64,000 bases of DNA, taken from contig NZ_CP094929.1 of the NCBI RefSeq assembly GCF_022869165.1, positions 1,922,001 through 1,986,000 on the forward strand. The letters are read 5' to 3'. The notes under the pieces were generated by a model. That model had not been told where the DNA came from. It worked only from the letters and a program-made list of their open reading frames with translations, and did not search any database. This document shows positions 1 to 9,079 of the stretch, one piece after another (position 1 is the stretch's first letter; each line of letters opens with the position of its first letter). This stretch comes from Sphaerochaeta associata. GTDB lineage: Bacteria; Spirochaetota; Spirochaetia; Sphaerochaetales; Sphaerochaetaceae. The translations under genes and the position numbers were made by a program.

Positions 1-220
1 ATGTGATGAACGGCCGCACCCCCCACTTGTCCACCGGACGACTGAAGACCAAATCGGCGACAATCTGGGTGAAAAAGTTGAGCAGCGTCAATCTTCCGGC
101 CTGCTCGAAGGTGATGCCGAACTCATGCATGAACGTCACATATAAAAGCGGGGCCAGGTTGCACGTCAAAGCTCCGATGAAGTTTCCCAAATAGCAGGCA
201 CGGATGGTAGATCGATACAT
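1..220 (-). CDS. MFS transporter, N-terminal fragment (cut by window edge)
   Basis: Only the first 73 residues lie in the window; the rest runs off the left edge. Reading leftward from the start codon at 218-220 gives MYRSTIRACYLGNF, a first hydrophobic helix, the short outside loop MHEFGITFEQ, a second helix, and then DLVFSRPVDKWGVRPF. That last stretch resembles MFS motif A, the charged cytoplasmic loop between helices 2 and 3. The substrate cannot be told from this part. No strong ribosome binding site precedes the ATG. It follows yhaN on the same strand after a 38-base gap, so it may be the third gene of that transcript. The MFS call is fairly safe; the exact start is less so. Confidence 0.7.
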   Translation of the reverse strand, partial: MYRSTIRACYLGNFIGALTCNLAPLLYVTFMHEFGITFEQAGRLTLLNFFTQIVADLVFSRPVDKWGVRPFIT

Positions 221-258
221 GAGGCAGAGTATACGACAAGAAAAGGGAAAAAGGAACC

Positions 259-3200
259 TTAATTCTCCAGATCCAGACTCTTCAGATACCGTTGTACAAT
301 CCTATGGTTCTCGCTGTCGATATACAGATCCGGATGGTTGAGACAGAGCCTGCTCAAGACTTCTGCAACCGTGTAAGGCGCATCATCGGTGGCAAACCCC
401 TTCTCATAGAGGAATGAAGACAGGGCATCCCTGGCATTATCCCGAAAACCTTTCAGAACTTTTGCCTCAATGGCTTGAAGTACATCGTTGCCTGTCCTAC
501 GCTCCTCCTGCAGAAAGATCTGCAGGGCCTCGTAGTAGGCGGCGCTTCGGTTCAGCTTCAAATCATCGTCGGACAAATCATGGATAGTGAACACCTTCGG
601 CCTTCCGGTTTGAGCCAGCTGCTGGGCTTGTGCAACCAGGGCCAGGCGCTGCCGGTACTGTTCTCCTGCCCTTGCCACCTGCCCAGCATTGACAAACCCC
701 CGCTTCATATGGGCATACAGCTCTTCGCTTTCAGTGCACAGATACCAGCTGTGCAAACTCCCTATCGGCTCGTACAGAAGCGGTGACGGAATATTCAGTG
801 CCTTTGCATACGCATCATAGTCTTGCACAGGATCGATTACGGACAACGTATCCACCTTCACCGCAGAGTAAGGACTCTCTTGGATACGATAGCTTCGTTT
901 TACATCCTCCAACCTGATCACCTGCAACGCCCCCTTTGCCACATCCTGAAGCTTGGTCACCTCATCAAGTTGTGCAGTGCAATAGAAAACCTGCCGGTCC
1001 TTGGAAATCTCAACAATGGCCTCTGCAATCGCCAACGATCGCTGGTCGTCGCTGTTGGCCATCAATTCGTCAAAGAAGACGGGAAAGTGATACTCACCCC
1101 CGCTTTCCAGCATCTCCAGAAAAGCCATTCTCACTGCAAACAGCAGCTGCACCCTCGTACCACTGGAGAGCTCGGCAAGGGAGAAGCTTCGTCCCAGGGT
1201 GGTATCCACAGCATTGAAGGTGCCGTTGCCCATACCAAGGGAAAAGCGGTTTGCCGTAATACGCAGCAACCAATTACTCGCATGGCGGACCACCTGCGGT
1301 ACATGAATCGATTCCGACTCTTGCTTCACCTCCTCAAAGAGGGTGTACACCATGCGCTCGTGCACTTCCTCTCTTCGTTGGGCCTCCAAAGCCTCCTTGG
1401 CCGCCTCGTAGCTGAACAGGGCTTCCTCCAACTTGGTATCCGAGCACAACGAATCATACCGCTCCCGCTTTCTCCCGTACTCTTCACGCAGCTCCTCCAG
1501 CTGCCCGAGTTCGGCCTCTGCATCGGAGACCATATCCATGACTTCGTCCAGCGAGGTGCTTGCAGCAAACTCAATGATCTCCGGCGGATAGGTATTGAGT
1601 GATTGCTCATACCCACGCTTTTGATCTTCAAGCCCACGATACTGTTCATACTGACTCTGCAGGTTTTCCAGAGTCTGCAGGTCGCCTGAGGCAAGCTTAA
1701 GCCGTTCGAAGAGCTTTTGCAAATCCGATGCAACGGTACCCTGCCTCTGTTCTTCCTGTACAAGCAGCTCCTTTTGGCTTTGCAAGCGGTCTTGAAGCTT
1801 GGATGCATTTTGGATGGTGTGTATCAGATTCTGCGAGCCGGCTGTGATATCGACAACCTCGGTCTCCTGCAACCTGCACAGCCGTGCCAGATCAAGTGCC
1901 GCTGCTTGGAGCTGCTTTCGTGCATGCTGCACCTGTGCAGCACTCTGATCGTGGGCACTGACTGCGTGCACCCAATCCTTGAGGAGAGGAGACAGATGGA
2001 AGAATTGCGAGCCTTGCAGATCCGGCTCCTTGGTCAGGTTGAGAGCCCTGCTCGCTTGTTCCCATTCATCAAGCCAGGCATCATAAGCATCTTTTGCCTG
2101 CTCCAGGGTTTGTACGGCGTTTCTTCGCCTCACATTCTCCCCTTCCATGCGCTCCAGATCGGCCATCCTGGCGAGGACTTTCCTAAGCAGGTTCGAAACG
2201 CCTGCAACATCAAAAGATTCGAGGGCGAAGTGACCCAGCTGATTTTCCAGCCTGGCCTGATAGGAAGCCAGCAAAGTTTGAAGCGACTGGTACTTTTCAT
2301 TGGGTATGTTCCTGGAAAAAACCAGTCCGAAAATGGCGACTGCCAAGGTTCCGAGCAAACCGAGCATCGGGGAGAAGGTAATGGATAGCAGCGAGCCGAA
2401 CAAGGAGAGGGCGACTGTGCCAAGAAGCAGTACTTTACGGGAGTGACGCTTGGTTTTCGGCATGGAGTTCACACTGCCGAGGGTCTCGATGCAAAGAAGC
2501 AGTGTTGTCTTCAAAGATTCCAGTCTCTCTTTTTCCTGCAAATCGACCTCGACCAGCTCCCCCAGTTGCCGCAGGTGGGCTTGCGAGGCAGCGAGATTGC
2601 AACGAAGCGGTTCGCAACTAAGAGCAAGCTTGGCAAGCTTTTCCACCATGCTTACCAACTTTCCTTGGTCCGGTGCCTGGCTCACCAGCCAGGAAAGTTG
2701 TTCTTCACACACCTTCAAGGCACTCTTGGTACTCTGCAGTTCCTTTTCAGTCGAGCGTACCTGGTTTTCAAGCTCCTTGATTGCATCGATCCGAGCGGTA
2801 ATGACCTGGATAAAATTGGGGTCGGCGAGGAATTCAGGGTCGACTATAAGGTTGTCCAAAACCGCTTGGTCGACCTTGATGGAGGCCTGCCGCTCCCTTA
2901 CCGCTTCATCGGCTTGCTCCAAGGCTGCTTGCAATGCTCGGGCATCCTTGAACGTGTGCTCATTCAGCAGGGCAAGAGTACTGTCATACCCCTGCAGGTC
3001 GGCCAGCAGAGCCCGTCTTTTCTCAAGCGTCTGGAGATACGCTTGCACCGATTTCAACCGTTCAGAGGTTTGCTGCAAGTAAGCCTGACGAGACAACTCA
3101 CGTTCAAGTCGGGCTATTTCGGTCTTCAGAGAAACATTTGCTTGCAACTCGGTTCGGATCGCATCATAAGCCTTATAAGCTTCCGTAACGCTGCTTGCAA

Positions 3201-3681
3201 GCTTAATTCTCCCATTGGAGAACGCTGCAATACCTTTGGCTTGCCGAAGCGCGAGCTGAAGGTCGATCCCGCCCTGCATCTCTTTCTGGATGGCTTGGAG
3301 AAATACACCCTGAGAACCCACAGATTCCAAAAGCTCGTGCAACGGGAACCAGTAGGCATCCGCATACTCATCATTACGTCCGGGCAGGCGAATCTCTTCT
3401 CCTGTATCGAGACGCTTCTGTACGAGCCTGCCCTGTGAAAGGCTCAGATGCCACGTCTGCCCTCCCGACATCACAAGGGCCTCAGCTTCCAGGTTTTTCG
3501 GACAATCCGATGCGAACAACAGGCCGCGCATGGTCGAAACCATCGTGGTCTTGCCTACGCCGTTTGGTCCATGAACGACATTCAGACCACCGTGGAGAGA
3601 GCGTAAATCCGGAAAAGTATGGCTGGGAAAGCCTGGAGCGCGAAAGAGGGAGAACGAAGTGAATTGATGCTGTTTTGCCAT
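259..3681 (-). CDS. YhaN/SbcC-like ATPase with membrane hairpin and C-terminal extension
   Basis: This is a 1140-residue SMC/Rad50-like ATPase, the partner of the nuclease encoded just upstream. Walker A is GPNGVGKTT at about residues 38-46. Long coiled coils follow, and the signature LSSGTR and the Walker B FPVFFDE lie near residues 835-870. A pair of hydrophobic helices at about residues 418-460 sits in the middle of the coiled coil, where SbcC carries its zinc hook. That is the layout of Bacillus YhaN, so membrane attachment is likely. After the ATPase head about 215 further residues (roughly 925-1140) show no motif I know. The ATG overlaps the stop of the preceding gene (TAATG), which indicates translational coupling. 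In SbcCD-type pairs the ATPase controls access of DNA ends to the nuclease; that role is inferred here. Confidence 0.82.
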   Translation of the reverse strand: MAKQHQFTSFSLFRAPGFPSHTFPDLRSLHGGLNVVHGPNGVGKTTMVSTMRGLLFASDCPKNLEAEALVMSGGQTWHLSLSQGRLVQKRLDTGEEIRLPGRNDEYADAYWFPLHELLESVGSQGVFLQAIQKEMQGGIDLQLALRQAKGIAAFSNGRIKLASSVTEAYKAYDAIRTELQANVSLKTEIARLERELSRQAYLQQTSERLKSVQAYLQTLEKRRALLADLQGYDSTLALLNEHTFKDARALQAALEQADEAVRERQASIKVDQAVLDNLIVDPEFLADPNFIQVITARIDAIKELENQVRSTEKELQSTKSALKVCEEQLSWLVSQAPDQGKLVSMVEKLAKLALSCEPLRCNLAASQAHLRQLGELVEVDLQEKERLESLKTTLLLCIETLGSVNSMPKTKRHSRKVLLLGTVALSLFGSLLSITFSPMLGLLGTLAVAIFGLVFSRNIPNEKYQSLQTLLASYQARLENQLGHFALESFDVAGVSNLLRKVLARMADLERMEGENVRRRNAVQTLEQAKDAYDAWLDEWEQASRALNLTKEPDLQGSQFFHLSPLLKDWVHAVSAHDQSAAQVQHARKQLQAAALDLARLCRLQETEVVDITAGSQNLIHTIQNASKLQDRLQSQKELLVQEEQRQGTVASDLQKLFERLKLASGDLQTLENLQSQYEQYRGLEDQKRGYEQSLNTYPPEIIEFAASTSLDEVMDMVSDAEAELGQLEELREEYGRKRERYDSLCSDTKLEEALFSYEAAKEALEAQRREEVHERMVYTLFEEVKQESESIHVPQVVRHASNWLLRITANRFSLGMGNGTFNAVDTTLGRSFSLAELSSGTRVQLLFAVRMAFLEMLESGGEYHFPVFFDELMANSDDQRSLAIAEAIVEISKDRQVFYCTAQLDEVTKLQDVAKGALQVIRLEDVKRSYRIQESPYSAVKVDTLSVIDPVQDYDAYAKALNIPSPLLYEPIGSLHSWYLCTESEELYAHMKRGFVNAGQVARAGEQYRQRLALVAQAQQLAQTGRPKVFTIHDLSDDDLKLNRSAAYYEALQIFLQEERRTGNDVLQAIEAKVLKGFRDNARDALSSFLYEKGFATDDAPYTVAEVLSRLCLNHPDLYIDSENHRIVQRYLKSLDLEN

Positions 3682-4895
3682 TATCGTTCTCCTTGCTTTT
3701 GCACTATCATCGCTTGGAGCAGCCGCATGCCGGCTTGCCTGGCTAGATTAGCAGCTTCTTCCAAACTCAGGCTTGAACTGTCCAGCCTGCTGTACGCCGA
3801 GCTGTTGCAGCTCTCTTCGTTGAGGCTTTGATACTGCCTCGCCAATCGGTCCAACTGCACTGGATCGAGCAGTTTTTTGGCAAGCATGGCATCGGGCCCG
3901 CTTCCCTTCGACAGTTGATGCAAGTCGATTGCAAGCTCGGTTTGGTCCTCGTAGCGATCGAGCAAGTAGGCGACAACACCTTGTTCCTCTATGAAGAAGG
4001 CATCGTCGTCCCCGATCTTTTGCATGACCTGCCCAAGGTTGAGAGAAGGATTGAGCGTGCCGGTGAAGACAGCCTTCACATACAGCGTCCCTTCATACTT
4101 GAGTTCGTGTATACAATTGCGGATGCTCTTGGTAAGGTGTTTCTGTATCCCATCGGCATCCTCGATGCCGCTTACATCAACGATGAAGGTCTCATAGCGA
4201 TAGGGACAAAGGGGAATGAAGAGCGGCGGCTTGAAGTGCAGGTCCCCTTCCGTTTCCAAAAGATAGACGCCGTGCTCGCCCATCTCATTCACATCGAGTG
4301 CATAGGGAGAACCACAGTAATACGCTTGTGCTTGTCCGACTTTTCCCCTCTTGTGAATGTGGCCGAGCATCCACAGTTCCACCTTGCTTCGGATAAGATC
4401 CTGCTCTTGGACCGGTGCATAGGCAGAGAGCGCAGTGCCGTAGTCGGCATGCAGCAATCCCAGATGTATGAGAGAGGGATTGAGCAAATCGCTGGGAAAC
4501 TTTTTCAGAGGATTCTCTTTTTCATGGCTTGAGGGAAATGACCAGCCGAGAAATCGGACACACCCGATGTCCAGACTCTCCCATTTCCCGCCAAGGCCGA
4601 GGATCGTGATGGCATCGCTGTCCTGCACCAGGCTGGGAAAGATGTTCCAGTCATGATTGCCCCCCACCCCGACGACCCTGATGCCTGCTTCCTTGAGCGT
4701 CTGCAATCCTTTGAGCAAGGGGCCGTATACCGAAAGCCAGGCTTTTTCCTGCTCAACCACATCGCCTGCCAACACAACAACGTCGACAGCGAGGCTGAGG
4801 GCTTTCTCCACAATGGCATCCCAACTACTGTGCCCGGATTGAGCGAATTCAGGCTTTCTGCCCATATGGATATCTGCGCATGCCAGGATTTTCAT
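3681..4895 (-). CDS. YhaO/SbcD-like metallophosphoesterase (DNA exonuclease)
   Basis: A 404-residue calcineurin-like phosphoesterase with the usual metal motifs in order: DIHMGRKPEF near the N-terminus, GDVVEQ, GGNHDW, HADYG and GHIHKRG. It is the nuclease partner of the following ATPase, as in SbcCD, Mre11-Rad50 and Bacillus YhaO-YhaN. I start it at MKILACADIH (4895), because GGAGG lies at the right distance and the metal motif begins at once. An in-frame start at 4979 would add 28 residues unlike the family and would overlap the neighbouring reductase gene. About 200 residues follow the catalytic core, probably the capping and ATPase-contact region. The stop codon overlaps the next start by one base. 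Confidence 0.87.
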   Translation of the reverse strand: MKILACADIHMGRKPEFAQSGHSSWDAIVEKALSLAVDVVVLAGDVVEQEKAWLSVYGPLLKGLQTLKEAGIRVVGVGGNHDWNIFPSLVQDSDAITILGLGGKWESLDIGCVRFLGWSFPSSHEKENPLKKFPSDLLNPSLIHLGLLHADYGTALSAYAPVQEQDLIRSKVELWMLGHIHKRGKVGQAQAYYCGSPYALDVNEMGEHGVYLLETEGDLHFKPPLFIPLCPYRYETFIVDVSGIEDADGIQKHLTKSIRNCIHELKYEGTLYVKAVFTGTLNPSLNLGQVMQKIGDDDAFFIEEQGVVAYLLDRYEDQTELAIDLHQLSKGSGPDAMLAKKLLDPVQLDRLARQYQSLNEESCNSSAYSRLDSSSLSLEEAANLARQAGMRLLQAMIVQKQGER

Positions 4896-4965
4896 ACTGC
4901 CTCCAGTGCATCGAGTATACCACATTGACAGACGGGAGAACCATCGAATACCGACTATTGTGCGA

Positions 4966-5889
4966 TCATGAACGATCATCCATCAGCACTACGACGCTAC
5001 CCACCTTATGTTTGGTATCGACTCGTGCGTGAGCTGCTGTTATGTCCTGCAACCGATATGTGCTGTCAATAATCGGTTTCAACGTTCCCTCCTCGAACCA
5101 TTGGCGCAGTTGCTCCAATTGATCCCTGGTCTCCTTGGCAACGCTGCTGCCTCCTACCGTTAGGAAGATACCTTTGTCGGATAGAAGTCGTCTCCTCTCG
5201 GCTGCCGGCATTTTTCCAACAGCATCAAACACAACATCGAAGCGAGTGGAACAATCAGCGAGCTCTTTATTGGTGTAGGATAAAAATGCATCCGGCCCCA
5301 AGGAAAGCACGGCCTCGCGGTGCATATCGCTCGCACAAGCCGTCACACGAAAACCCATACGTTTGGCAATTTGTACTGCCATGCAGCCCACCGCCCCCGA
5401 GGCTCCATACACCAGTAATGTAGACCCAATCTTGGATGAGGCTTTGTTCAAAAAAAAGAGCGCTGTCGTTCCACCGAAGACCAATGACACCGACTCTGCA
5501 TCAGAAGCTTTGACGGGGCACTTGGCCATTGCCGCTTTGATGGGGACGGCGACATACTCGGCATGACAACCGAAGCCAAGACCCGGGGTGCAACCAAAGA
5601 GCCGGTCGCCTACCTGGAAATCTGTTGCCAACGATCCAACCGCTATCACTTTACCAGAGAAAACAGTACCCAGAATCGGCTGTTTGGGTCTTTTCCAACC
5701 CATGACCAGTCGCAGGATAACTTTCAAAGGACCTGCAACGTCCAATGCCCTCGTCCGCACATCGGCAGAGTTCACTGACGATGCCCCGATTTGCACCAAT
5801 ACGTGGTCATCCTTACAAACTGGGATTGGAACTTCACAGAGGTGTACCACTTCAGGAGGACCGTACGATTCATACACTGCTGCTTGCAT
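4966..5889 (-). CDS. NAD(P)H-dependent MDR-family oxidoreductase (quinone reductase/zinc-free alcohol dehydrogenase type)
   Basis: A 307-residue medium-chain dehydrogenase/reductase. The N-terminus MQAAVYESYGPPEVVHL is typical of the zinc-free quinone reductase branch. The nucleotide-binding turn is YGASGAVGCMAVQIAK at about residues 143-158. I do not see the Cys/His set of a catalytic zinc, so an NAD(P)H-dependent reduction of a quinone, enone or aldehyde is more likely than classical alcohol oxidation. The start at 5889 is preceded by AAGAAGG at about 10 bases; a longer reading frame to 5958 lacks such a site. It lies 70 bases upstream of yhaO on the same strand and may be co-transcribed, although no functional link is apparent. 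The substrate is unknown. Confidence 0.78.
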   Translation of the reverse strand: MQAAVYESYGPPEVVHLCEVPIPVCKDDHVLVQIGASSVNSADVRTRALDVAGPLKVILRLVMGWKRPKQPILGTVFSGKVIAVGSLATDFQVGDRLFGCTPGLGFGCHAEYVAVPIKAAMAKCPVKASDAESVSLVFGGTTALFFLNKASSKIGSTLLVYGASGAVGCMAVQIAKRMGFRVTACASDMHREAVLSLGPDAFLSYTNKELADCSTRFDVVFDAVGKMPAAERRRLLSDKGIFLTVGGSSVAKETRDQLEQLRQWFEEGTLKPIIDSTYRLQDITAAHARVDTKHKVGSVVVLMDDRS

Positions 5890-6261
5890 CTGTTTAAAAC
5901 CTTCTTTTATAGTCTGTTGGTTGGTGGTTGGCATACGTCCGCAATAGGTGAACGACAAGATGTCAATGAGTAATCGAAGGCACGAAAGGTTTACTTATTG
6001 TTCGGACAACCACAACGCCCGGTCGCATACCAGAACATAGTTACAGTGTACAAGTCCAACCATCGGAGTTCAAGTTCAGGGCGACAAGCCCAGGATTCCG
6101 AACTGGCCCGAAGATGAATCATCCCAATCATTCCTCAATAGTCACGCTTTTACTTGTTTGGAAATGAAAACTCTGGACATGGAAGGCTGTCTCCATCGAT
6201 CAACATGCAAATGGGAGGCTTTCGCCCCCCATATCATGTAACTATTCTCGTACCTATGGAC
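5890..6261. other. Intergenic stretch without a recognisable gene
   Basis: These 372 bases separate the reductase gene from the 3' end of the sugar-uptake operon. No frame carries a convincing product. Apart from the hairpin at 6211-6232 I see only a short GGGC-N5-GCCC stem near 6080. No good promoter for the reductase is visible; TTGACA occurs on the minus strand but has no matching -10 at normal spacing. Confidence 0.5.
6211..6232 (-). terminator. Putative terminator of the six-gene sugar operon
   Basis: ATGGGAGGC and GCCCCCCAT pair around a TTTC loop with a single A-C mismatch. It lies about 30 bases past the stop of the binding-protein gene, the last gene of the operon. The minus-strand bases that follow are only moderately T-rich, so termination strength is uncertain. 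Confidence 0.45.
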
Positions 6262-7518
6262 TTACTTGTCCAAAATCGCCTGCATCTGGCTGTGAATGGC
6301 GGCAGTCCCTTCGGCTGCGGAGACCTTGCCGCCGAAAATCTGGGCGACATGGTCGTTTACGATTCCAAACCATAGGCTGAAATCAGGGCCGGCCGGGAAC
6401 GGGACAGCATGTTCGGCAGCCTTGAAGAAGGTGTCCACATTGATGTTCTTGAAGTTTTCCAGGTACTTGGGCTGAGCCGCCTTGTAGGCGGGAATGTCAA
6501 TGCCTTCCTCGGCCTGGATGGTGTTGCCTACTTCACCGGTGATGAACTTCACGAAATCCCATGCAGCATTCTTGTCCTTGGTGAATGCGGAGATGACATA
6601 GCCCAATCCGCCAAGCACGGAGGTGTTTCCAGCCTCCTGGTTGGGCATGGTGATCAAACGGACTTTGCCGTTCTTTCCAAGGGTGGATTCTTCAAGAACT
6701 ACACTCTTCCACGAACCCACATAGAGGATGGCACCCTTTCCCGAGAGGAAAAGATCGGTACCGTTGGTATCGGAGAGCACTACGTAGGGAGCCAGGAGGC
6801 CGCCGTCCATCAAGTCGACCACACGCTGGTATGCCAAGGTTGTTTCCTTGAGATTGTACCCGGACTTTGAGAAGTCTTCACTGATCACATACCCGCCGCT
6901 CTGGTGGGCGAAGTTGAAGTGTGAGGGCTGGGCGTCGAGTTCCATAAGAATGGGATACTCATCACCGCCGCTTTTCTTGATCGCATCGCGAAGCTTGGTT
7001 GCAATGGAAACCATATCGGCCCAACTCCACCCTTCGGAGGGAAGAGCGACACCGTACTTCTCAAACAGCTCGACGTTCAAGGCGACTGCAACGGAGTCGA
7101 GACCCTTGGGCATGCCCCAGGTCTTGCCTTCGTATTGGTTCATCTTCACCATGGCCTCTACATAGTTGTTCATATCGACCTTATCGCGTGCGATGAACTC
7201 ATCAAGGGGCTGGAGAATCCCACCTGCGACATACTTGGGAAGGTAGGTGTTCATCCAGAACACATCCGGTGCACTCTTACTGCCCGCCGCTGCATCAAGT
7301 TTTGTCCAATAGCTGCCCCATGGGGTGAGCTCGATGGTAACGGCGACCTTGTCCTGTGATGCATTGTACTGATCGACGATCTTCTGGATCGCCGGTTTCT
7401 GGTACTCATCCCAGAGTGCAAGTGTCAACTGCGTTTTTGCCGGTTCTTTTGCACCAGCGGCAAAAACAAACGAGGCACCGATAAGAAGCACAAGCGCCAA
7501 TACGAAACCCTTTTTCAT
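6262..7518 (-). CDS. Sugar ABC transporter substrate-binding protein (family 1)
   Basis: A 418-residue secreted binding protein for a carbohydrate importer, working with the two permeases upstream in the same operon. A signal peptide of about 20 residues (MKKGFVLALVLLIGASFVFA) is followed by AGAKEPAK, a motif shared by other binding proteins in this window. The mature part reads like MalE/UgpB-type proteins, with LALWDEYQKPAIQKIVDQYN near the start and APDVFWMNTY in the first lobe. The start at 7518 has AGGAGG at ideal spacing. No ATPase gene is present in the operon, so the importer must borrow an MsmK/UgpC-like ATPase from elsewhere. The sugar is not determined by sequence; the neighbouring deacetylase and GH4 enzyme favour an N-acetylated or beta-linked disaccharide. 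Confidence 0.88.
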   Translation of the reverse strand: MKKGFVLALVLLIGASFVFAAGAKEPAKTQLTLALWDEYQKPAIQKIVDQYNASQDKVAVTIELTPWGSYWTKLDAAAGSKSAPDVFWMNTYLPKYVAGGILQPLDEFIARDKVDMNNYVEAMVKMNQYEGKTWGMPKGLDSVAVALNVELFEKYGVALPSEGWSWADMVSIATKLRDAIKKSGGDEYPILMELDAQPSHFNFAHQSGGYVISEDFSKSGYNLKETTLAYQRVVDLMDGGLLAPYVVLSDTNGTDLFLSGKGAILYVGSWKSVVLEESTLGKNGKVRLITMPNQEAGNTSVLGGLGYVISAFTKDKNAAWDFVKFITGEVGNTIQAEEGIDIPAYKAAQPKYLENFKNINVDTFFKAAEHAVPFPAGPDFSLWFGIVNDHVAQIFGGKVSAAEGTAAIHSQMQAILDK

Positions 7519-7565
7519 TTGAAATCCTCCTATTTGTCTGTGTTCCCACTGAAGGGGACACCGAT

Positions 7566-8243
7566 TCACCGTCCACTCTTGCTCGAATTGAGCAAGCTTC
7601 CTGCATCCTCCAACCTGAGGGGCTGCTGATGGTACAATCCCTCGGCGAGGGCAAAGCCACCCAACATTCCGTGGTACCTGGCCCAAGTTTCCAACATTGG
7701 CTCGATCGCTTGTGACGGATAGGAAGCGATAACCTGCCTCCATTGCTTCTCAACGTCACTGATATCCAGGACAATATCGGGTCTCTTTGCATTGCGTTTT
7801 GGATCGAGGGAGAAAAAGAGTACCTGGGAGGGATGCCATGTCCTGCCGTCAGTACTGTATTTTTTCAACCCCGATACAAAAACAGCGCGGTCGACCAGAG
7901 CTGAAACTGCGCGATGGTCCGGATGATAGTCATCCGGATGGATGGTAAGAATGGTTCTCGCCTCGCACTCTCGAAGAATCGGGATGAGGCTTTGTACACC
8001 CTCCTCCGTCACTTCGATTCCGGCATCAGGAAAGTCGAGGATACGCATGAAGTCCAGGCCAAGAGCCTTGCCTGCATCATTGAACTCCTTGACACGTTCC
8101 TCTTTGGTGGCGAAACCACCGCTCTCGCCCTTCGTCAAACAGACCAAGCCGGTTGTGTATCCCTCGTTCTTAGCCTTGAGCAGAAGACCTGCAACCGCCG
8201 TTTCATCATCGGGATGTGCCGTAATTACTAAAAAATCCACCAT
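7566..8243 (-). CDS. PIG-L family N-deacetylase
   Basis: A 225-residue LmbE/PIG-L domain protein. The zinc-binding motif AHPDDE occurs at residues 9-14, and the second motif HPDDYHPDHR near residue 109 supplies further metal and catalytic residues. Family members remove N-acetyl groups from sugars such as GlcNAc-inositol, GlcNAc-PI, bacillithiol precursors and diacetylchitobiose. It has no signal peptide, so it acts in the cytoplasm. It lies between the permease and binding-protein genes of one operon with a GH4 glycosidase and a PfkB kinase. That placement suggests it deacetylates the imported sugar or a breakdown product. AGGAGG precedes the ATG. Confidence 0.85.
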   Translation of the reverse strand: MVDFLVITAHPDDETAVAGLLLKAKNEGYTTGLVCLTKGESGGFATKEERVKEFNDAGKALGLDFMRILDFPDAGIEVTEEGVQSLIPILRECEARTILTIHPDDYHPDHRAVSALVDRAVFVSGLKKYSTDGRTWHPSQVLFFSLDPKRNAKRPDIVLDISDVEKQWRQVIASYPSQAIEPMLETWARYHGMLGGFALAEGLYHQQPLRLEDAGSLLNSSKSGR

Positions 8244-8251
8244 ATGTCCTC

Positions 8252-9079
8252 CTACCCTTTCACGCCGGTCGAGGCGATTCCTTCAATGATGTATCGTTGG
8301 AAGAAAATGAATATCACAATGATGGGCAACGAAGAGATCACTCCCCCGGCCATCACCTGTTCGTAATAAGTGGTGTGCTCCCCGATGAGGAAGGCAAGAC
8401 CTGCAGAGAGCGTCAACTTGTCCAAGGATCGATTGATGATCAGAGGCCACATCAGGTCGGTCCAGGTCCACAGTGCTATGAGAATTCCCAGACTCACCAT
8501 GGCCGAACGTACAAGCGGTACCAAAATCCTGGCAAAGATGATCTGGTACGAACACCCGTCCACCAGAGCCGCCTCATCCATCTCCTTGGGAATGGTGAGA
8601 AAGGCCTGTCTGAGGAAGAACACACCGAAGACGCGGAATATCCCGGGCAAGGCGAGAGCGAACAAGGTATTGGAAAGCCTCCAGGAAGTGATGATCTGAT
8701 AGTGGGGAACCAGGAAGATCTGTCCGGGAATCATCAACAGGCCGAGTACCAGCATAAACAGGACATCCCTGCCTGCAAAATGAAGCCTTGCAAACGCATA
8801 TGCAGCCATTGCACAGACTGCCAGATTTCCCCCAACCACCAGCGCCACCACAATGAACGTGTTGAGATACAATCGAGCAAAGGGAAACTTGGCGGCGATG
8901 ATTTGGTAATTCTTCCATTGCCAGACTTCAGGAACCAGCTGAGGAGGAATCCTGATTGCTTCCTCGTAGGTCTTCAAAGAAGTGAGCAGCATCCAGATGA
9001 AGGGGAAAACTGTCAGCAGGGCAGCGAAACTGAGTAGGAGAAGTACGGGTATATAGAAGGATTTTTGTTGTTTCATCAT
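8252..9079 (-). CDS. Sugar ABC transporter permease, MalG type
   Basis: A 275-residue inner-membrane protein with six predicted helices. The EAA loop (EMDEAALVDGCSYQIIFARI), which docks to the ATPase, lies near residue 165. It pairs with the permease encoded immediately upstream. I place the start at the ATG at 9079, which overlaps the upstream stop as ATGA. A GTG at 9094 would add five residues, and GGTGGG lies in front of both options. The sequence fits the carbohydrate uptake-1 (CUT1) family. Confidence 0.88.
   Translation of the reverse strand: MMKQQKSFYIPVLLLLSFAALLTVFPFIWMLLTSLKTYEEAIRIPPQLVPEVWQWKNYQIIAAKFPFARLYLNTFIVVALVVGGNLAVCAMAAYAFARLHFAGRDVLFMLVLGLLMIPGQIFLVPHYQIITSWRLSNTLFALALPGIFRVFGVFFLRQAFLTIPKEMDEAALVDGCSYQIIFARILVPLVRSAMVSLGILIALWTWTDLMWPLIINRSLDKLTLSAGLAFLIGEHTTYYEQVMAGGVISSLPIIVIFIFFQRYIIEGIASTGVKG

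Noticed and set aside
2443-3438. A 331-codon plus-strand frame opposite yhaN
   Set aside because: It is antisense to coiled-coil coding sequence, a common source of long shadow frames, and has no motif or regulatory signals.
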